Below, piece by piece: positions 49,560 through 59,223 of a stretch of DNA of 64,000 nt. The translations under genes were made by a program, and so were the position numbers. Each line of letters starts with the position of its first letter. The stretch's first letter is position 1. Source of the stretch: Candidatus Bathycorpusculum termitum (GTDB taxonomy: Archaea > Thermoproteota > Bathyarchaeia > Bathyarchaeales > Bathycorpusculaceae); NCBI GenBank assembly GCA_031254875.1, contig JAIRTW010000056.1:1-64000 (forward strand), read 5' to 3'. Under the pieces are notes generated by a model, which saw nothing but the letters and a program-made list of their open reading frames with translations, made no database searches and had not been told where the DNA came from.

Positions 49560-51044
49560 ATCACGGGCTGCGGTATATTTGGCGCAATAAACTATGAAAA
49601 TCAACCTGTCTTCCCCTATATTTACTGGGGACTGAGGGCACAGAATCACAGGGGACACCAGTCTCATGGCTTTCTCACATACAGCAAAGGCGAATTTTAT
49701 CCATACAAAAACCTTGACTTAGTGCCAAAGGTGAAGAGTAGCGCCATAAACGAATGGTTCAGCCGTCTACCTGGTTCGATTGGTATCGGAAACGTCCGCT
49801 ACACCACCTCGGGTAAATGCGACGATATCTCTATCGTACAAGGCACCCAGCCCTTCACAGCCGCCTTAGACGGTATAAAAGTCGCTTTATCCTTCAACGG
49901 TAACATCGTGAATACCCAGCCGCTCAAAAAAGAGATGGCCGAGAATTTCCCAGACTTTATCTATAACTGCGATTCTGACCTGGTTTGCCACAAAATGCTC
50001 CTTGGACTCAAACAGACCAACGATTTGGTGCTGGCCGCCAAAGGCGTCATGGAAAGTCTAGATGGTGCATTTAGCGTCACAGGAATAACCGGAGACGGCA
50101 CCTTCTTTGCCTTCAAAGACCCCCATGGAATAAAACCGCTCTGTGCTGGACATGACCCCAACAGTAAAACATACGCATTTTCATCTGAAACCGTTAGCCT
50201 CGATATGAACAGTTTCGTCCGAGACTTTGAACTAAACCCCGGGGAACTCGTTATCGCGTCCAAAACCGGCTTCAAACGTATCCAAATTATCCCAAATCCA
50301 AGGCATGCATTCTGTGCTTTTGAGTTTGCTTATTTTGCGCGACCTGACTCGTTTTTCAACGGCAAATACGTCTATGAAATCCGTGAAGATTTTGGTCGCA
50401 ACATAGTCAAAGAATACCCTCAAATCATTAAAGACAGCGATATCATTATGTCGGTGCCTGAAACCGGCGATGACTCCGCTATGGGTGTTCATGAGGCGTC
50501 TGGTCTCCGTTGGGAACGTGCTTCGCGCCGTCACCGTTATGTCACAGAACGTGCTTTCATTCTGCTAAACGCCGAACGTTACTCCACCATAGATAAGAAA
50601 ATTAACATTTTAGCTACCAAAATTAAAGACAAACGTGTCATCATCACCGAAGACAGTATCGTCCGCGGCGACACGACTAGAGTTATCATCGAGAAGATGC
50701 GGGAGGCCGGCGCAAAAAAGGTATATGTCTTTGTCACTTTCCCCCGCATCATCGGTCCCTGTTTCTATGGTATCGATATGTCCAGCTACGGCCAGCTCGT
50801 CGGTAGCAGGCACAGCGCGGAGGAGATTGCTAAAATCATTGACGCTGACGGTGTCTTCTATCAATCCCTTGAAAACTTACTCAAGGCAATAGGTAAAAAA
50901 GAAGACGAGCTTTGCATAGCATGTGTTACCGGCAAGTATCCTACGCAATGTGCACAAAAAATCGCTGATGTCATGAAGAAACGTTTCCAAGATGGTTATG
51001 ATGAAAAGGGGCGCGTCTACGAAAATGAAGATGTTCAGCCGTAA
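49560..51044 (+). CDS. purF: Amidophosphoribosyltransferase-like protein; N-terminus extended upstream of the called ORF
   Basis: Upstream in-frame translation (I)TGCGIFGAINYENQPVFPYIYWGLRAQNHRGHQSHGFLTYSKGEF... gives the class II Gln-amidotransferase Cys (49569-49571). PRPP motif VIITEDSIVRGDT. No canonical start codon between stop 49542 and the Cys. Confidence 0.88.
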   Translation: MTGCGIFGAINYENQPVFPYIYWGLRAQNHRGHQSHGFLTYSKGEFYPYKNLDLVPKVKSSAINEWFSRLPGSIGIGNVRYTTSGKCDDISIVQGTQPFTAALDGIKVALSFNGNIVNTQPLKKEMAENFPDFIYNCDSDLVCHKMLLGLKQTNDLVLAAKGVMESLDGAFSVTGITGDGTFFAFKDPHGIKPLCAGHDPNSKTYAFSSETVSLDMNSFVRDFELNPGELVIASKTGFKRIQIIPNPRHAFCAFEFAYFARPDSFFNGKYVYEIREDFGRNIVKEYPQIIKDSDIIMSVPETGDDSAMGVHEASGLRWERASRRHRYVTERAFILLNAERYSTIDKKINILATKIKDKRVIITEDSIVRGDTTRVIIEKMREAGAKKVYVFVTFPRIIGPCFYGIDMSSYGQLVGSRHSAEEIAKIIDADGVFYQSLENLLKAIGKKEDELCIACVTGKYPTQCAQKIADVMKKRFQDGYDEKGRVYENEDVQP

Positions 51045-51093
51045 CTGCTATTAGGCGTTCCTTTCACAAAGTAGAACATAACGGGGTGTCTGG

Positions 51094-52509
51094 ATGGAAA
51101 GAATAGGTGTCCTGCTGGTTTCTTACGGTGCGCGAGAAGTTGCCATGGCCGATGCGCTTCTAAAAAGCCCAAACCACAAAGTCGAACTCTACATCGCCGA
51201 TAAGCAATGCAACCCTTTCAATGCCAAATACGCAACTAAGCACACGGTTATTCCAAGTCTTAATATCGCGGAAGTCTGCAAGTTTGCCATGGCAAACAAG
51301 GATAATCTGGATTTTGTTTTGGTGGGTTCTGAGAGTCCCATAATCAAAGGTATCCGTGATTTAATCGAGACGGAAACTGGTATTCCCGTTATCTGCCCCA
51401 AAAAGGCATATGCTATTGAAGAAAGTAAAGTGACACAGCGTATTCTCTTCGAGGAGATTGCACCCGAAGCTAATCCGCGCTTCAAAGTTTTTGACCCCGC
51501 CGAATACAAGACCAAAGCAGACGCGAAAGTAGCGGTTTACAAATGGCTCGATGAACTCGATAACCAGGCCGTCGTTAAACCCGACAAACCCGCTTTGGGT
51601 AAGGGTGTCGGTGTTTGGGGAGACCACTTCGCCAACCGCGAGCAGCTCTTTGAGCATTTTCTCTCCAGTTTTGAGGCCAGTTCAGTTATCATAGAAGAAA
51701 AGGTGCCTGGCGAAGAATCCAGTTGCATGGGCTTCTGTGACGGCAAACACTTCATTCTACTCCCCGACACCCGCGACTACAAACGCGCCTTTGATGATGA
51801 CCGGGGACCAAACACGGGTGGCATGGGTTCCTACAAAGACACAAAGGACTATCTGCCTTTTCTCACAGCTACAGACCGCAAGGCCGAGCTGGCGTTAGCG
51901 CAGAAGATTTTTGAGGGCTGGAAGAAAAAAATCCCCGATGATACCGCACTCCGAGGAGTGCCGCTCTACCTTGCATTTATGCATACCGGCAAGGGCATAA
52001 AAATCCTTGAAATCAACAGCCGCCCCGGCGACCCCGAAATCATGAACCTGCTTCCCATAATAAAAGACGACTTTGTAGATATCTGCCTTCGCATGGTGGA
52101 CGGTACTCTTAAAGATGTTGCAATGGAAAAATCAGCGACGGTGTTAACCTACAAGGTTCCCCCCGATTATGGTGGATATTCAGAAGTATATGCTGATAAA
52201 CTCGACAAAGCTGCCGTCGGCACTCCCGTTGACTTAACAAAGGCTGAAGCCTTAAGCAAAAAGTACGGCGACAAAATCCGCATTTATCCAGGCTCCATGG
52301 AAGTCCGCGGCGGCAAAAACTATGCACTCAAATCCCGAGCCGTCGGCATTCTCGGTATCGGTGAATCCATAGAGGAAGCCCGCCAAATCAGCCAGGAAGG
52401 TGCCAAAGCCATCACCGGCGGCGCATTGTGGAACCGCACTGATGTAGCTGCCAAAAAACACATAACAAAAAGTGCCACTAATATGGAGAAATTGAGATGC
52501 AAAACCTAA
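51094..52509 (+). CDS. purD: Phosphoribosylamine-glycine ligase
   Basis: VLLVSYGAREVAMADALL, VVKPDKPALGKGV, DRGPNTGGMGSY, LEINSRPGDPEIMNLLP. Confidence 0.94.
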   Translation: MERIGVLLVSYGAREVAMADALLKSPNHKVELYIADKQCNPFNAKYATKHTVIPSLNIAEVCKFAMANKDNLDFVLVGSESPIIKGIRDLIETETGIPVICPKKAYAIEESKVTQRILFEEIAPEANPRFKVFDPAEYKTKADAKVAVYKWLDELDNQAVVKPDKPALGKGVGVWGDHFANREQLFEHFLSSFEASSVIIEEKVPGEESSCMGFCDGKHFILLPDTRDYKRAFDDDRGPNTGGMGSYKDTKDYLPFLTATDRKAELALAQKIFEGWKKKIPDDTALRGVPLYLAFMHTGKGIKILEINSRPGDPEIMNLLPIIKDDFVDICLRMVDGTLKDVAMEKSATVLTYKVPPDYGGYSEVYADKLDKAAVGTPVDLTKAEALSKKYGDKIRIYPGSMEVRGGKNYALKSRAVGILGIGESIEEARQISQEGAKAITGGALWNRTDVAAKKHITKSATNMEKLRCKT

Positions 52510-53585
52510 AACTCGTTATTTCCGACTGCGAAGGCCCAATCTCAAAAAACGACAACGCTTACGAATTATCCGCACATTTTATCCCCAACGGTGGCACACT
52601 TTTTACCAACATAAGTCGTTATGACGATATTCTTGTGGACGTTTTCCACAAACAAGGTTACTCTGCTGGTAGCACCCTCCGTTTGATTCTGCCCTTCTTC
52701 ACAGCATATGACATTACAGACGAACAGATAGAAGCGTTCTGCACCCAAAACATCTGCCTCATTCCCCATATCGCTGATGCATTGAGCCACATCCACGCCG
52801 GCGCTAAAGTTTTCATCGTCAGCACCAGCTACGAACACTACATCAAAGCCCTCTGCAAAACCATCAACTTCCCATACGAGAATACCTACTGTACAAAAGT
52901 GAGTCTCCATAAATACAAAGTCAGCTCAGAAGAGAAAAACCGTCTAAAGGCTATCGCCCAAGAAATCGCACAGATGCCCAAAATCGAAATTCCCCCAACA
53001 GCTGTGACTCTTGCAGATTTCTCTGCGGTTGACCAAGTAGCAATCCGGCGGCTTGACGAAATTTTTTGGACCGAACTCCCAAAAATGAATGCCGGCAAGT
53101 TACTCATAGATGTGGTTACGATCGGAGGACCACAGAAAGCAGATGCCATCCGTGATGCCGTCAAACGTCTGGATGCACAGCTGTCAAATGTGATGTATTT
53201 AGGTGACAGCATAACTGATGTAGACGCGTTCAAGCTGGTTCACGAATCCGGCGGATTGGCAGTCTCTTTTAACGGTAACGGTTATGCAATAAGAAACGCC
53301 GAGATCTCAGTGCTCTCAGGGAGTGCTCTTGTAACCGCAGTGGTTGCTGATTTATTCTGTAGATTGGGCAAGGAACAAACGCTCAAAGTGGTTCAGTTTT
53401 GGTGCAGAGCGGTACTCAGCGAAAACGGCATTAGCACCGCAATGCTGAAGCATCTGTTCACAGTTTACACTAACACACAGCCTGAAGTCCAAGTGATAAC
53501 TCCACAGAACATGGAGCAAATCATAAGGCAAAGCTGTGAGTTTAGGGAGAAAATCCGTGGAGAAGACATCGGGAGACTAGGATAA
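52497..53585 (+). CDS. HAD-like hydrolase, archaeal (possibly EhaR-like)
   Basis: [19 protein letters not shown] (Dx motif), [29 protein letters not shown]. The EhaR link is from memory. Confidence 0.75.
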   Translation: MQNLKLVISDCEGPISKNDNAYELSAHFIPNGGTLFTNISRYDDILVDVFHKQGYSAGSTLRLILPFFTAYDITDEQIEAFCTQNICLIPHIADALSHIHAGAKVFIVSTSYEHYIKALCKTINFPYENTYCTKVSLHKYKVSSEEKNRLKAIAQEIAQMPKIEIPPTAVTLADFSAVDQVAIRRLDEIFWTELPKMNAGKLLIDVVTIGGPQKADAIRDAVKRLDAQLSNVMYLGDSITDVDAFKLVHESGGLAVSFNGNGYAIRNAEISVLSGSALVTAVVADLFCRLGKEQTLKVVQFWCRAVLSENGISTAMLKHLFTVYTNTQPEVQVITPQNMEQIIRQSCEFREKIRGEDIGRLG

Positions 53586-53586
53586 A

Positions 53587-54492
53587 ATGAATAAAAAAAT
53601 AGACGATACTTTCATCGAAGCGTTCGCCGGTATCTATTGCCGTGTAATTATAACCGCAGATGATGTTGAAACCCTTTGTAAAGCCGCTTCAGACGCTACC
53701 GCAACTCCGTCTGTGGTGATCGGTAGAACTGAGGGTGGTGTGGAGCGTTACCTCCGTACAGAGGAAACTCCTGACGGCAGAGTTGGTGCAATACTGCAGT
53801 TTTGGGGTGAAATCAATGCCAAAAAAGACTTCGTCCAATCCGTAGAAAAATTTGAAAAAGAGCTCAGTTATCGTATCCGCCAAGACATACTTGTTAAACC
53901 TTTCACTGCTGTCTATGATGCACTTCCTGATGCCGAGGGCAAGATGGATATGATGGAGCGCGTAGGTCACTGCGGTGACGGATATGAATGGGTTGAGAAA
54001 CGACATGGCAGAGACGTCATTGTTGTCCCTTTGATGGTTCCGGATTTTGTCATCGAACGCTATATCGGCTATTCGCGGGGCGTGATGGGTGGTAACTTTT
54101 GGTTTATGTGCACAACCAAAGAAGCTCTCAAAGAAGCTGGTGCCAAAGCTCTTGATGCAATCCACCACATCGATGGTGTCATCACAACTTTTGACATTTG
54201 TTCAGCTGGTAGCAAACCTGAAACTAACTTCCCGCAAATTGGACCCACAACCAATCATTATTTCTGCCCCTCGCTCAAGACGAAGTTGGGTAGTGAATCC
54301 AAGGTGCCTGATGGTGTAGGTTATATTGCTGAAGTCGTCTATGATGGCATCTCCGTGGAGGCGCTTAAGGTTGCAACAAAAGCCGGTATCGAAGCTATCT
54401 TAGATATTGAAGGAGTTGTGCGTATCTCAGCCGGTAACTATGAGGGCAAGTTGGGTCAGTACAAAATCCCCTTACGGGAGATTTTTCGATGA
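53587..54492 (+). CDS. ftr: Formylmethanofuran:tetrahydromethanopterin formyltransferase
   Basis: [66 protein letters not shown]. Confidence 0.96.
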   Translation: MNKKIDDTFIEAFAGIYCRVIITADDVETLCKAASDATATPSVVIGRTEGGVERYLRTEETPDGRVGAILQFWGEINAKKDFVQSVEKFEKELSYRIRQDILVKPFTAVYDALPDAEGKMDMMERVGHCGDGYEWVEKRHGRDVIVVPLMVPDFVIERYIGYSRGVMGGNFWFMCTTKEALKEAGAKALDAIHHIDGVITTFDICSAGSKPETNFPQIGPTTNHYFCPSLKTKLGSESKVPDGVGYIAEVVYDGISVEALKVATKAGIEAILDIEGVVRISAGNYEGKLGQYKIPLREIFR

Positions 54493-55400
54493 CCCGTTTT
54501 GCTGTTATCGGCTTTGGGGCACTCAACGTTGATACACTCCTAAAAGTGGACAAAATCGCTGGTGCCGAAGCTGAGAGTTTTATCCATGACTATACGGAAG
54601 CTTGCGGTGGCTCAGCTGCTAATACCATCGTCGGCTTGGCACGGTTGGGTTGTAAGGTGGGTTTTATTGGCAAAGTTGCTGGTGACCCTGAAGGTAGTCT
54701 CCAAATCGAGTGCTTCAAAACTGAAGGTGTCAACACAGACGGTATCATACACTCGTCCAAAGGCAAAAGCGGTGTCTGTCTTGGATTCGTCGACAAAAAA
54801 GGTGCACGGGCGCTTTACATAAACCCTGGAGTAAATGACAGCATTGAATTCCGTGAGTTGCAGGCAAACTATATCACTGACACTCAGTTTCTGCACATGT
54901 CTTCGTTTGTCGGTGAAAAATCATTCCGGGCACAGAAAAAGCTCATGAGTTTTCTACCTGACGGCGTCAAAGTCAGTTTTGATCCTGGTTCTCTATACGC
55001 CCAGAAGGGGCTGGCGGCAATAGAACCCATAATTCAAAACAGCTATATCATGATGCCTAACTCGGTGGAGCTTGAACTTATCACAGGCGAGTCCGATGTC
55101 CCCCAAGGTGCTGCTCTACTTCTGCAGATGGGCGTCAAAATCGTCGCGGTTAAGCTAGGTGCTAACGGGTGTTATGTCACAGACGGAACGGAAAAACGTG
55201 CTATCGCGCCTTTCAAAGTCCCCGTTGCCGACACAACAGGCGCAGGTGATGCCTTCAACGCAGGTTTCCTCTACGGTTTACTCCACAACAAAACTCTCTT
55301 TGAATGCGGTAAACTGGGCAATTTTGTGGCTTCAAGAAGCGTAATGAAAATGGGTGCACGTGATGGATTACCGTATGAACAAAATTTGTTACTGTCTTGA
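54489..55400 (+). CDS. PfkB-family carbohydrate/nucleoside kinase
   Basis: [32 protein letters not shown] and [17 protein letters not shown]. Confidence 0.93.
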   Translation: MTRFAVIGFGALNVDTLLKVDKIAGAEAESFIHDYTEACGGSAANTIVGLARLGCKVGFIGKVAGDPEGSLQIECFKTEGVNTDGIIHSSKGKSGVCLGFVDKKGARALYINPGVNDSIEFRELQANYITDTQFLHMSSFVGEKSFRAQKKLMSFLPDGVKVSFDPGSLYAQKGLAAIEPIIQNSYIMMPNSVELELITGESDVPQGAALLLQMGVKIVAVKLGANGCYVTDGTEKRAIAPFKVPVADTTGAGDAFNAGFLYGLLHNKTLFECGKLGNFVASRSVMKMGARDGLPYEQNLLLS

Positions 55401-55454
55401 TTTGATTATAGACCATTCTAAAACAATCCCATAATAAATCCCAGCTAAATCGTC

Positions 55455-56223
55455 TTATTTTTTCGTCCTAATCCAGTTGTGGAGTAGTTTTGTCTGTTCA
55501 GCTATAAAGTGTCTGCTATTCCACACAAGTCCCGACAGAATAACCATAAACCCCGCAAACTGCACCATTAAAGCGGGATCATCTGCCGGCAATGGGTCGA
55601 GAACATGGAAAGAGTAGCCGACATCGAGGTTGGGTTGCACCCAAAAAATCAGATATGAAGTTGTTGTCAGTTTTTGTGCAGTCGCTATATCGGTGATTAG
55701 AGGCATTGTTAAGAGTACTAGTCCTGCTATGACCCCTGTGGTCAACAGAATGCATCGGAGTTTGGTGGTTTGTTTGGTACTCTTGAGCAGAAGAGTGGTT
55801 TTGGTTGCCAGTGATGCGGCGGATAGGCTGAAGAGGTGCAAGGTATGATAGAGGTATTTGAAGGCGCTGGTGTAGGGGGCTTTGAGGTAGGTTAATTGCT
55901 AGGTAGAGTACCAAACCCCCGATAAAGACTAGCGTAAATAGGCATGCGGCATCGAAGAGAATCATCTTTTTGGGCAGACGCCGCCAGAACAGCAAAGTTG
56001 CCGCTAAAGAAACGGTGGTTGCCACACAGAAGAACAAGCCCAAGCCGTAGTTTACTATGAAGTCGGATGCAAAGGTGTAGGTGGGGGTGTAGTCTGGAAA
56101 GTTCCAGTCACGGAAGTCGTTGTGATTAAAGAGGTATAGTAGCTCTTTACCCCTGATGAGGTTGTACCAAAGAAAGGTTGATGTTACTACAGGAACAATA
56201 AAGACTGTGCGCTGAGTGAGCAT
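55455..56223 (-). pseudogene. Multi-TM membrane protein gene apparently broken by one frameshift
   Basis: ORF 55579..56223 carries the N-terminal TM segments, then loses hydrophobic character after LYLAINLP. ORF 55455..55841 continues in another frame, and its upstream extension reads TYLKAPYTSAFKYLYHTLHLFSLSAASLA. Confidence 0.6.
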
Positions 56224-56452
56224 TAGCTTTTTGTTTTTTGGGCGATGGTAAATATAGCGGATGGTAGGAGCAACTTTGTTTAAGATTTACGGTTGAACAT
56301 TCGAACAGAGGCTAAATTAAACGCCAAATACCGACATAGGGGCAAAAAAGTATAGTTACGGTTTAAAACTATTTTTCAAATAACATGCCGGGCTAAATCT
56401 GCAAATATGCTGAAATCTACAATTGGTAAATAAATTGAAATAAATTGGGAAA

Positions 56453-57643
56453 TTAGGCTTTGATTTTTTGGGCGATTTGTACGCCGTAGTTGAAACATTT
56501 TTTAATTTCTTCTTCGGTGGGAACCCACTTTAACTCGGTGCTGGGTTCCAGAACTTCAAAGCCTGCTTCCTTAGCCATCTTTACCATACCCCGTACAGCA
56601 CCGCCACCCCAGCCATACGAGCCAAAGAAGCCCCACAGTTTACCTTTAGGTTTCAATCCGGTGATGTAGATGAGGAACATGCCTACTGAGGGGAATATAC
56701 CGTTGTTGAGTGTGGGTGAACCCACCAAGACCACTTTGGAGTCGGTGATTTCGGTGACTATGTTAGTGTTCTCGGTGCATCGTAGCTTAAACAATTTAAC
56801 TTCGACGCCTTGACTTGCGATACCGTCACCGATTGCTCTTGCCATCTTGTTGGTGCTGTCCCACATGGTATCGAAGACTATGGATACTTTCGGTTTCACA
56901 GATTTACCGGCTGACCAGTTCATGTAGGCGTTGACGATTTTCATGGGATCTTTGCGCCAGATGATGCCGTGGCTGGGTGCGATGATGTCGATGGGTAGCT
57001 TCATGTCGATGACTTCTTGGATTTTCTTGACGATGAGCGGCGCAAAGGGGGTGAGGATGTTACTGTAGTAGGTCATGGCTTCCTTCATCAGAATTTCTTG
57101 ATCAACTTCATCATCAAAATGTCCCGAACTGGCAAGATGTTGTCCAAAGGCGTCGTTGGGCATCAAAATTTTGTCTTCAATTATGTAGGTGAACATGCTG
57201 TCGGGCCAGTGTAGCATTGGTGCCTCAAGGAATGTAAGCGTCTTTTTGCCCAAGCTGATTTTATCACCAGACTTGACGGTTTCAACCCGTTCAAAGTCGG
57301 TTCCGTAGTGTTTGACGAGTTCTTCTTTGCCCCGTGCGGTGGCATAAATTTTGGCGTTTTTAGCGAGTTTAGCGATTATGGGGAGGCCGCTTGAATGATC
57401 CATCTCCACATGATTGACTATGATATAGTCGATTTTTTCAAAGCTTGTTAATTCTGAGATATGTGTAATTAATTCATTACAGAATGTCGCTTTTACAGTG
57501 TCAACTAAAGCGGTTTTTTCGTCTTGAACCAAGTAGGCGTTGTAGCTAGTGCCGCAAGATGTTACGTAATCGTGGAAATCACGTATGTTCCAATCAACGA
57601 CACCGACCCAGCTGATTCCATTTTTAAGGGTAACTTTAGACAT
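56453..57643 (-). CDS. fprA: FprA-type flavodiiron protein
   Basis: IVNHVEMDHSSGLP (HxExDH), MLHWPDSMFTY, PNDAFGQHLASSGHFDDE, flavodoxin domain IVFDTMWDSTNKMARAI. Confidence 0.95.
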   Translation of the reverse strand: MSKVTLKNGISWVGVVDWNIRDFHDYVTSCGTSYNAYLVQDEKTALVDTVKATFCNELITHISELTSFEKIDYIIVNHVEMDHSSGLPIIAKLAKNAKIYATARGKEELVKHYGTDFERVETVKSGDKISLGKKTLTFLEAPMLHWPDSMFTYIIEDKILMPNDAFGQHLASSGHFDDEVDQEILMKEAMTYYSNILTPFAPLIVKKIQEVIDMKLPIDIIAPSHGIIWRKDPMKIVNAYMNWSAGKSVKPKVSIVFDTMWDSTNKMARAIGDGIASQGVEVKLFKLRCTENTNIVTEITDSKVVLVGSPTLNNGIFPSVGMFLIYITGLKPKGKLWGFFGSYGWGGGAVRGMVKMAKEAGFEVLEPSTELKWVPTEEEIKKCFNYGVQIAQKIKA

Positions 57644-57852
57644 TCCAGTTCACACTCCAAAATCAGTGAATAGCTTGAAGTTAACTGAGGGCGTCTTATA
57701 TGATTTTCGCAAGTGCATGCCTGCAACTATGCTATAAAAGTATCAGTTAATTAAAGCTGTTAACTGATGATCCACATCCGACATTTCTTAAGATATGTCT
57801 TTTGCAAGTAAAATACTGTAAAGTCAAATAAAAGCTGAAAAGTTGGCTCCCC

Positions 57853-58128
57853 TTACTCTATACGTTTAATGATGTGGTACCCAAACTTTGTCTTAACAGG
57901 ACCCGAAATCTGTCCTTTTTGTAACTCAAACGCGGCTTTTTCAAATTCTTTAACCATCTTACCCCTCGTGAAGCTGCCGAGGTCTCCGCCTTTTTTGCCT
58001 GACGGACACAGCGAAACTTGTTTGGCAACATCACCGAATTTTTCGCCCTTATCGAGACGAATTTTTGCTGTGTTGGCTTCTGTTAGGGTTTTGACCAGTA
58101 TGTGGCAACAGTGAACTTTGGCTGACAT
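57853..58128 (-). CDS. Parvulin-type peptidyl-prolyl isomerase
   Basis: VHCCHILVKTLTEA, GEKFGDVAKQVSLCPSGKKGGDLGSFTRGKMVKEFEKAAFELQKGQISGPVKTKFGYHIIKRIE. Confidence 0.95.
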   Translation of the reverse strand: MSAKVHCCHILVKTLTEANTAKIRLDKGEKFGDVAKQVSLCPSGKKGGDLGSFTRGKMVKEFEKAAFELQKGQISGPVKTKFGYHIIKRIE

Positions 58129-58254
58129 AGATACATCTAGGGTGGTTTGGGGATATAACTTTTACTTGTTTTTAACTTCTATTTTTTCCATGTCGAATGT
58201 CTGTATTGTAGTTTTAGAGTTACTTAACATGGTGCAAATATAGTTGGCGACTCA

Positions 58255-58479
58255 TTGAATTTACATAAAATTGTTAAAATGATCGCTCTCCAAACGGCTG
58301 TCGCTTCGAACTTCGAAGTAACCGGGGCAGATAGTGTTAATACAAAAGCAACCATACCAGTAACCATGCAAGCCGATAACCCTCTCTTAAATATCGACGA
58401 AGAACAAACCCTTGATCGCGCTACCGTAGAACAGCTGGGCAAAATCATAGAGTTCCTGCTAAACATAGAAGAAGACTAA
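58255..58479 (+). CDS. Small hypothetical protein
   Basis: 74 aa ORF with acidic C-terminus (NIDEEQTLDRATVEQLGKIIEFLLNIEED). Coding status uncertain. Confidence 0.4.
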   Translation: MNLHKIVKMIALQTAVASNFEVTGADSVNTKATIPVTMQADNPLLNIDEEQTLDRATVEQLGKIIEFLLNIEED

Positions 58480-58625
58480 CCAGACTGTTTTTACAAAATC
58501 ATCAGTTCATCTACTTATCCAGTCCATCTGTTTTGGGCTTATGTTTAACGCCTTGTTTAGCCAACGCCATATCAAAGTACCCCTCATTGCGGTCTACAGC
58601 CCTTAACCCCTAACTCTGCAAGTTT

Positions 58626-58958
58626 TTGGTAATATGTTTTTTAGTACTTGTGTAACTCGTTTAAATTTGACTAAAAATTAAAAACAACCTTAAATCGCGC
58701 CATATCAATATAAAAATTGTAGGATAATATTACCAAAATGTTGGTAATATCCCTAGAAAATTTCGTATAGTTTCGACTGTATTTGAGGTCATTTTTGAAT
58801 TTCAATCAAATTACGAGATTTCTGTTGTCATATATTGCCAAAAAATGGAAAAGTTAGGGCTTAACCTCACGATCTAAGGCGACCGTCGACATAAAAAACT
58901 AATGAAGCTAACCACGTGCATTAATTATGAGCGTATGGAAAAAAATATATGGCAATAT
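58626..58958. repeat. Cluster of TTGGYAATAT-like motifs in both orientations, including a 10-bp perfect palindromic pair
   Basis: TTGGTAATAT 58626-58635; ATATTACCAA 58727-58736 with TTGGTAATAT 58741-58750; ATATTGCCAA 58832-58841; TGGCAATAT 58950-58958. Confidence 0.65.
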
Positions 58959-58988
58959 AGGGGAATTTTCAGCGTAGAAACTATTATT

Positions 58989-59168
58989 TTATTCGACTAC
59001 CTGAATAGCACCTTCAGGACATTGTGCTTCACAGGCCCTGCAAACTAAGCATTCGCTTTCTTTACTGGGCACTGCCTTGCCGCCTTTAAGTTCATAAACA
59101 CTGACAGGGCATGTGTTCGCACAAGTTTCGCATCCAGTGCATTTGGCATCGACAACAATTTTCACCAT
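58989..59168 (-). CDS. 2[4Fe-4S] ferredoxin, absent from the supplied ORF track (59 aa)
   Basis: Manual translation: MVKIVVDAKCTGCETCANTCPVSVYELKGGKAVPSKESECLVCRACEAQCPEGAIQVVE*; two CxxCxxCxxxCP motifs. Confidence 0.95.
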   Translation of the reverse strand: MVKIVVDAKCTGCETCANTCPVSVYELKGGKAVPSKESECLVCRACEAQCPEGAIQVVE

Positions 59169-59223
59169 TTTGTCTTACCTCCACTGATGTTTTCCAAAAA
59201 TTCGTTGTGTAAAATAAAAGGGT

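Noticed and set aside
57767-57838. Possible box C/D sRNA (TGATGA ... CTGA)
   Set aside because: No convincing internal C'/D' boxes or terminal stem; motif short enough to occur by chance.
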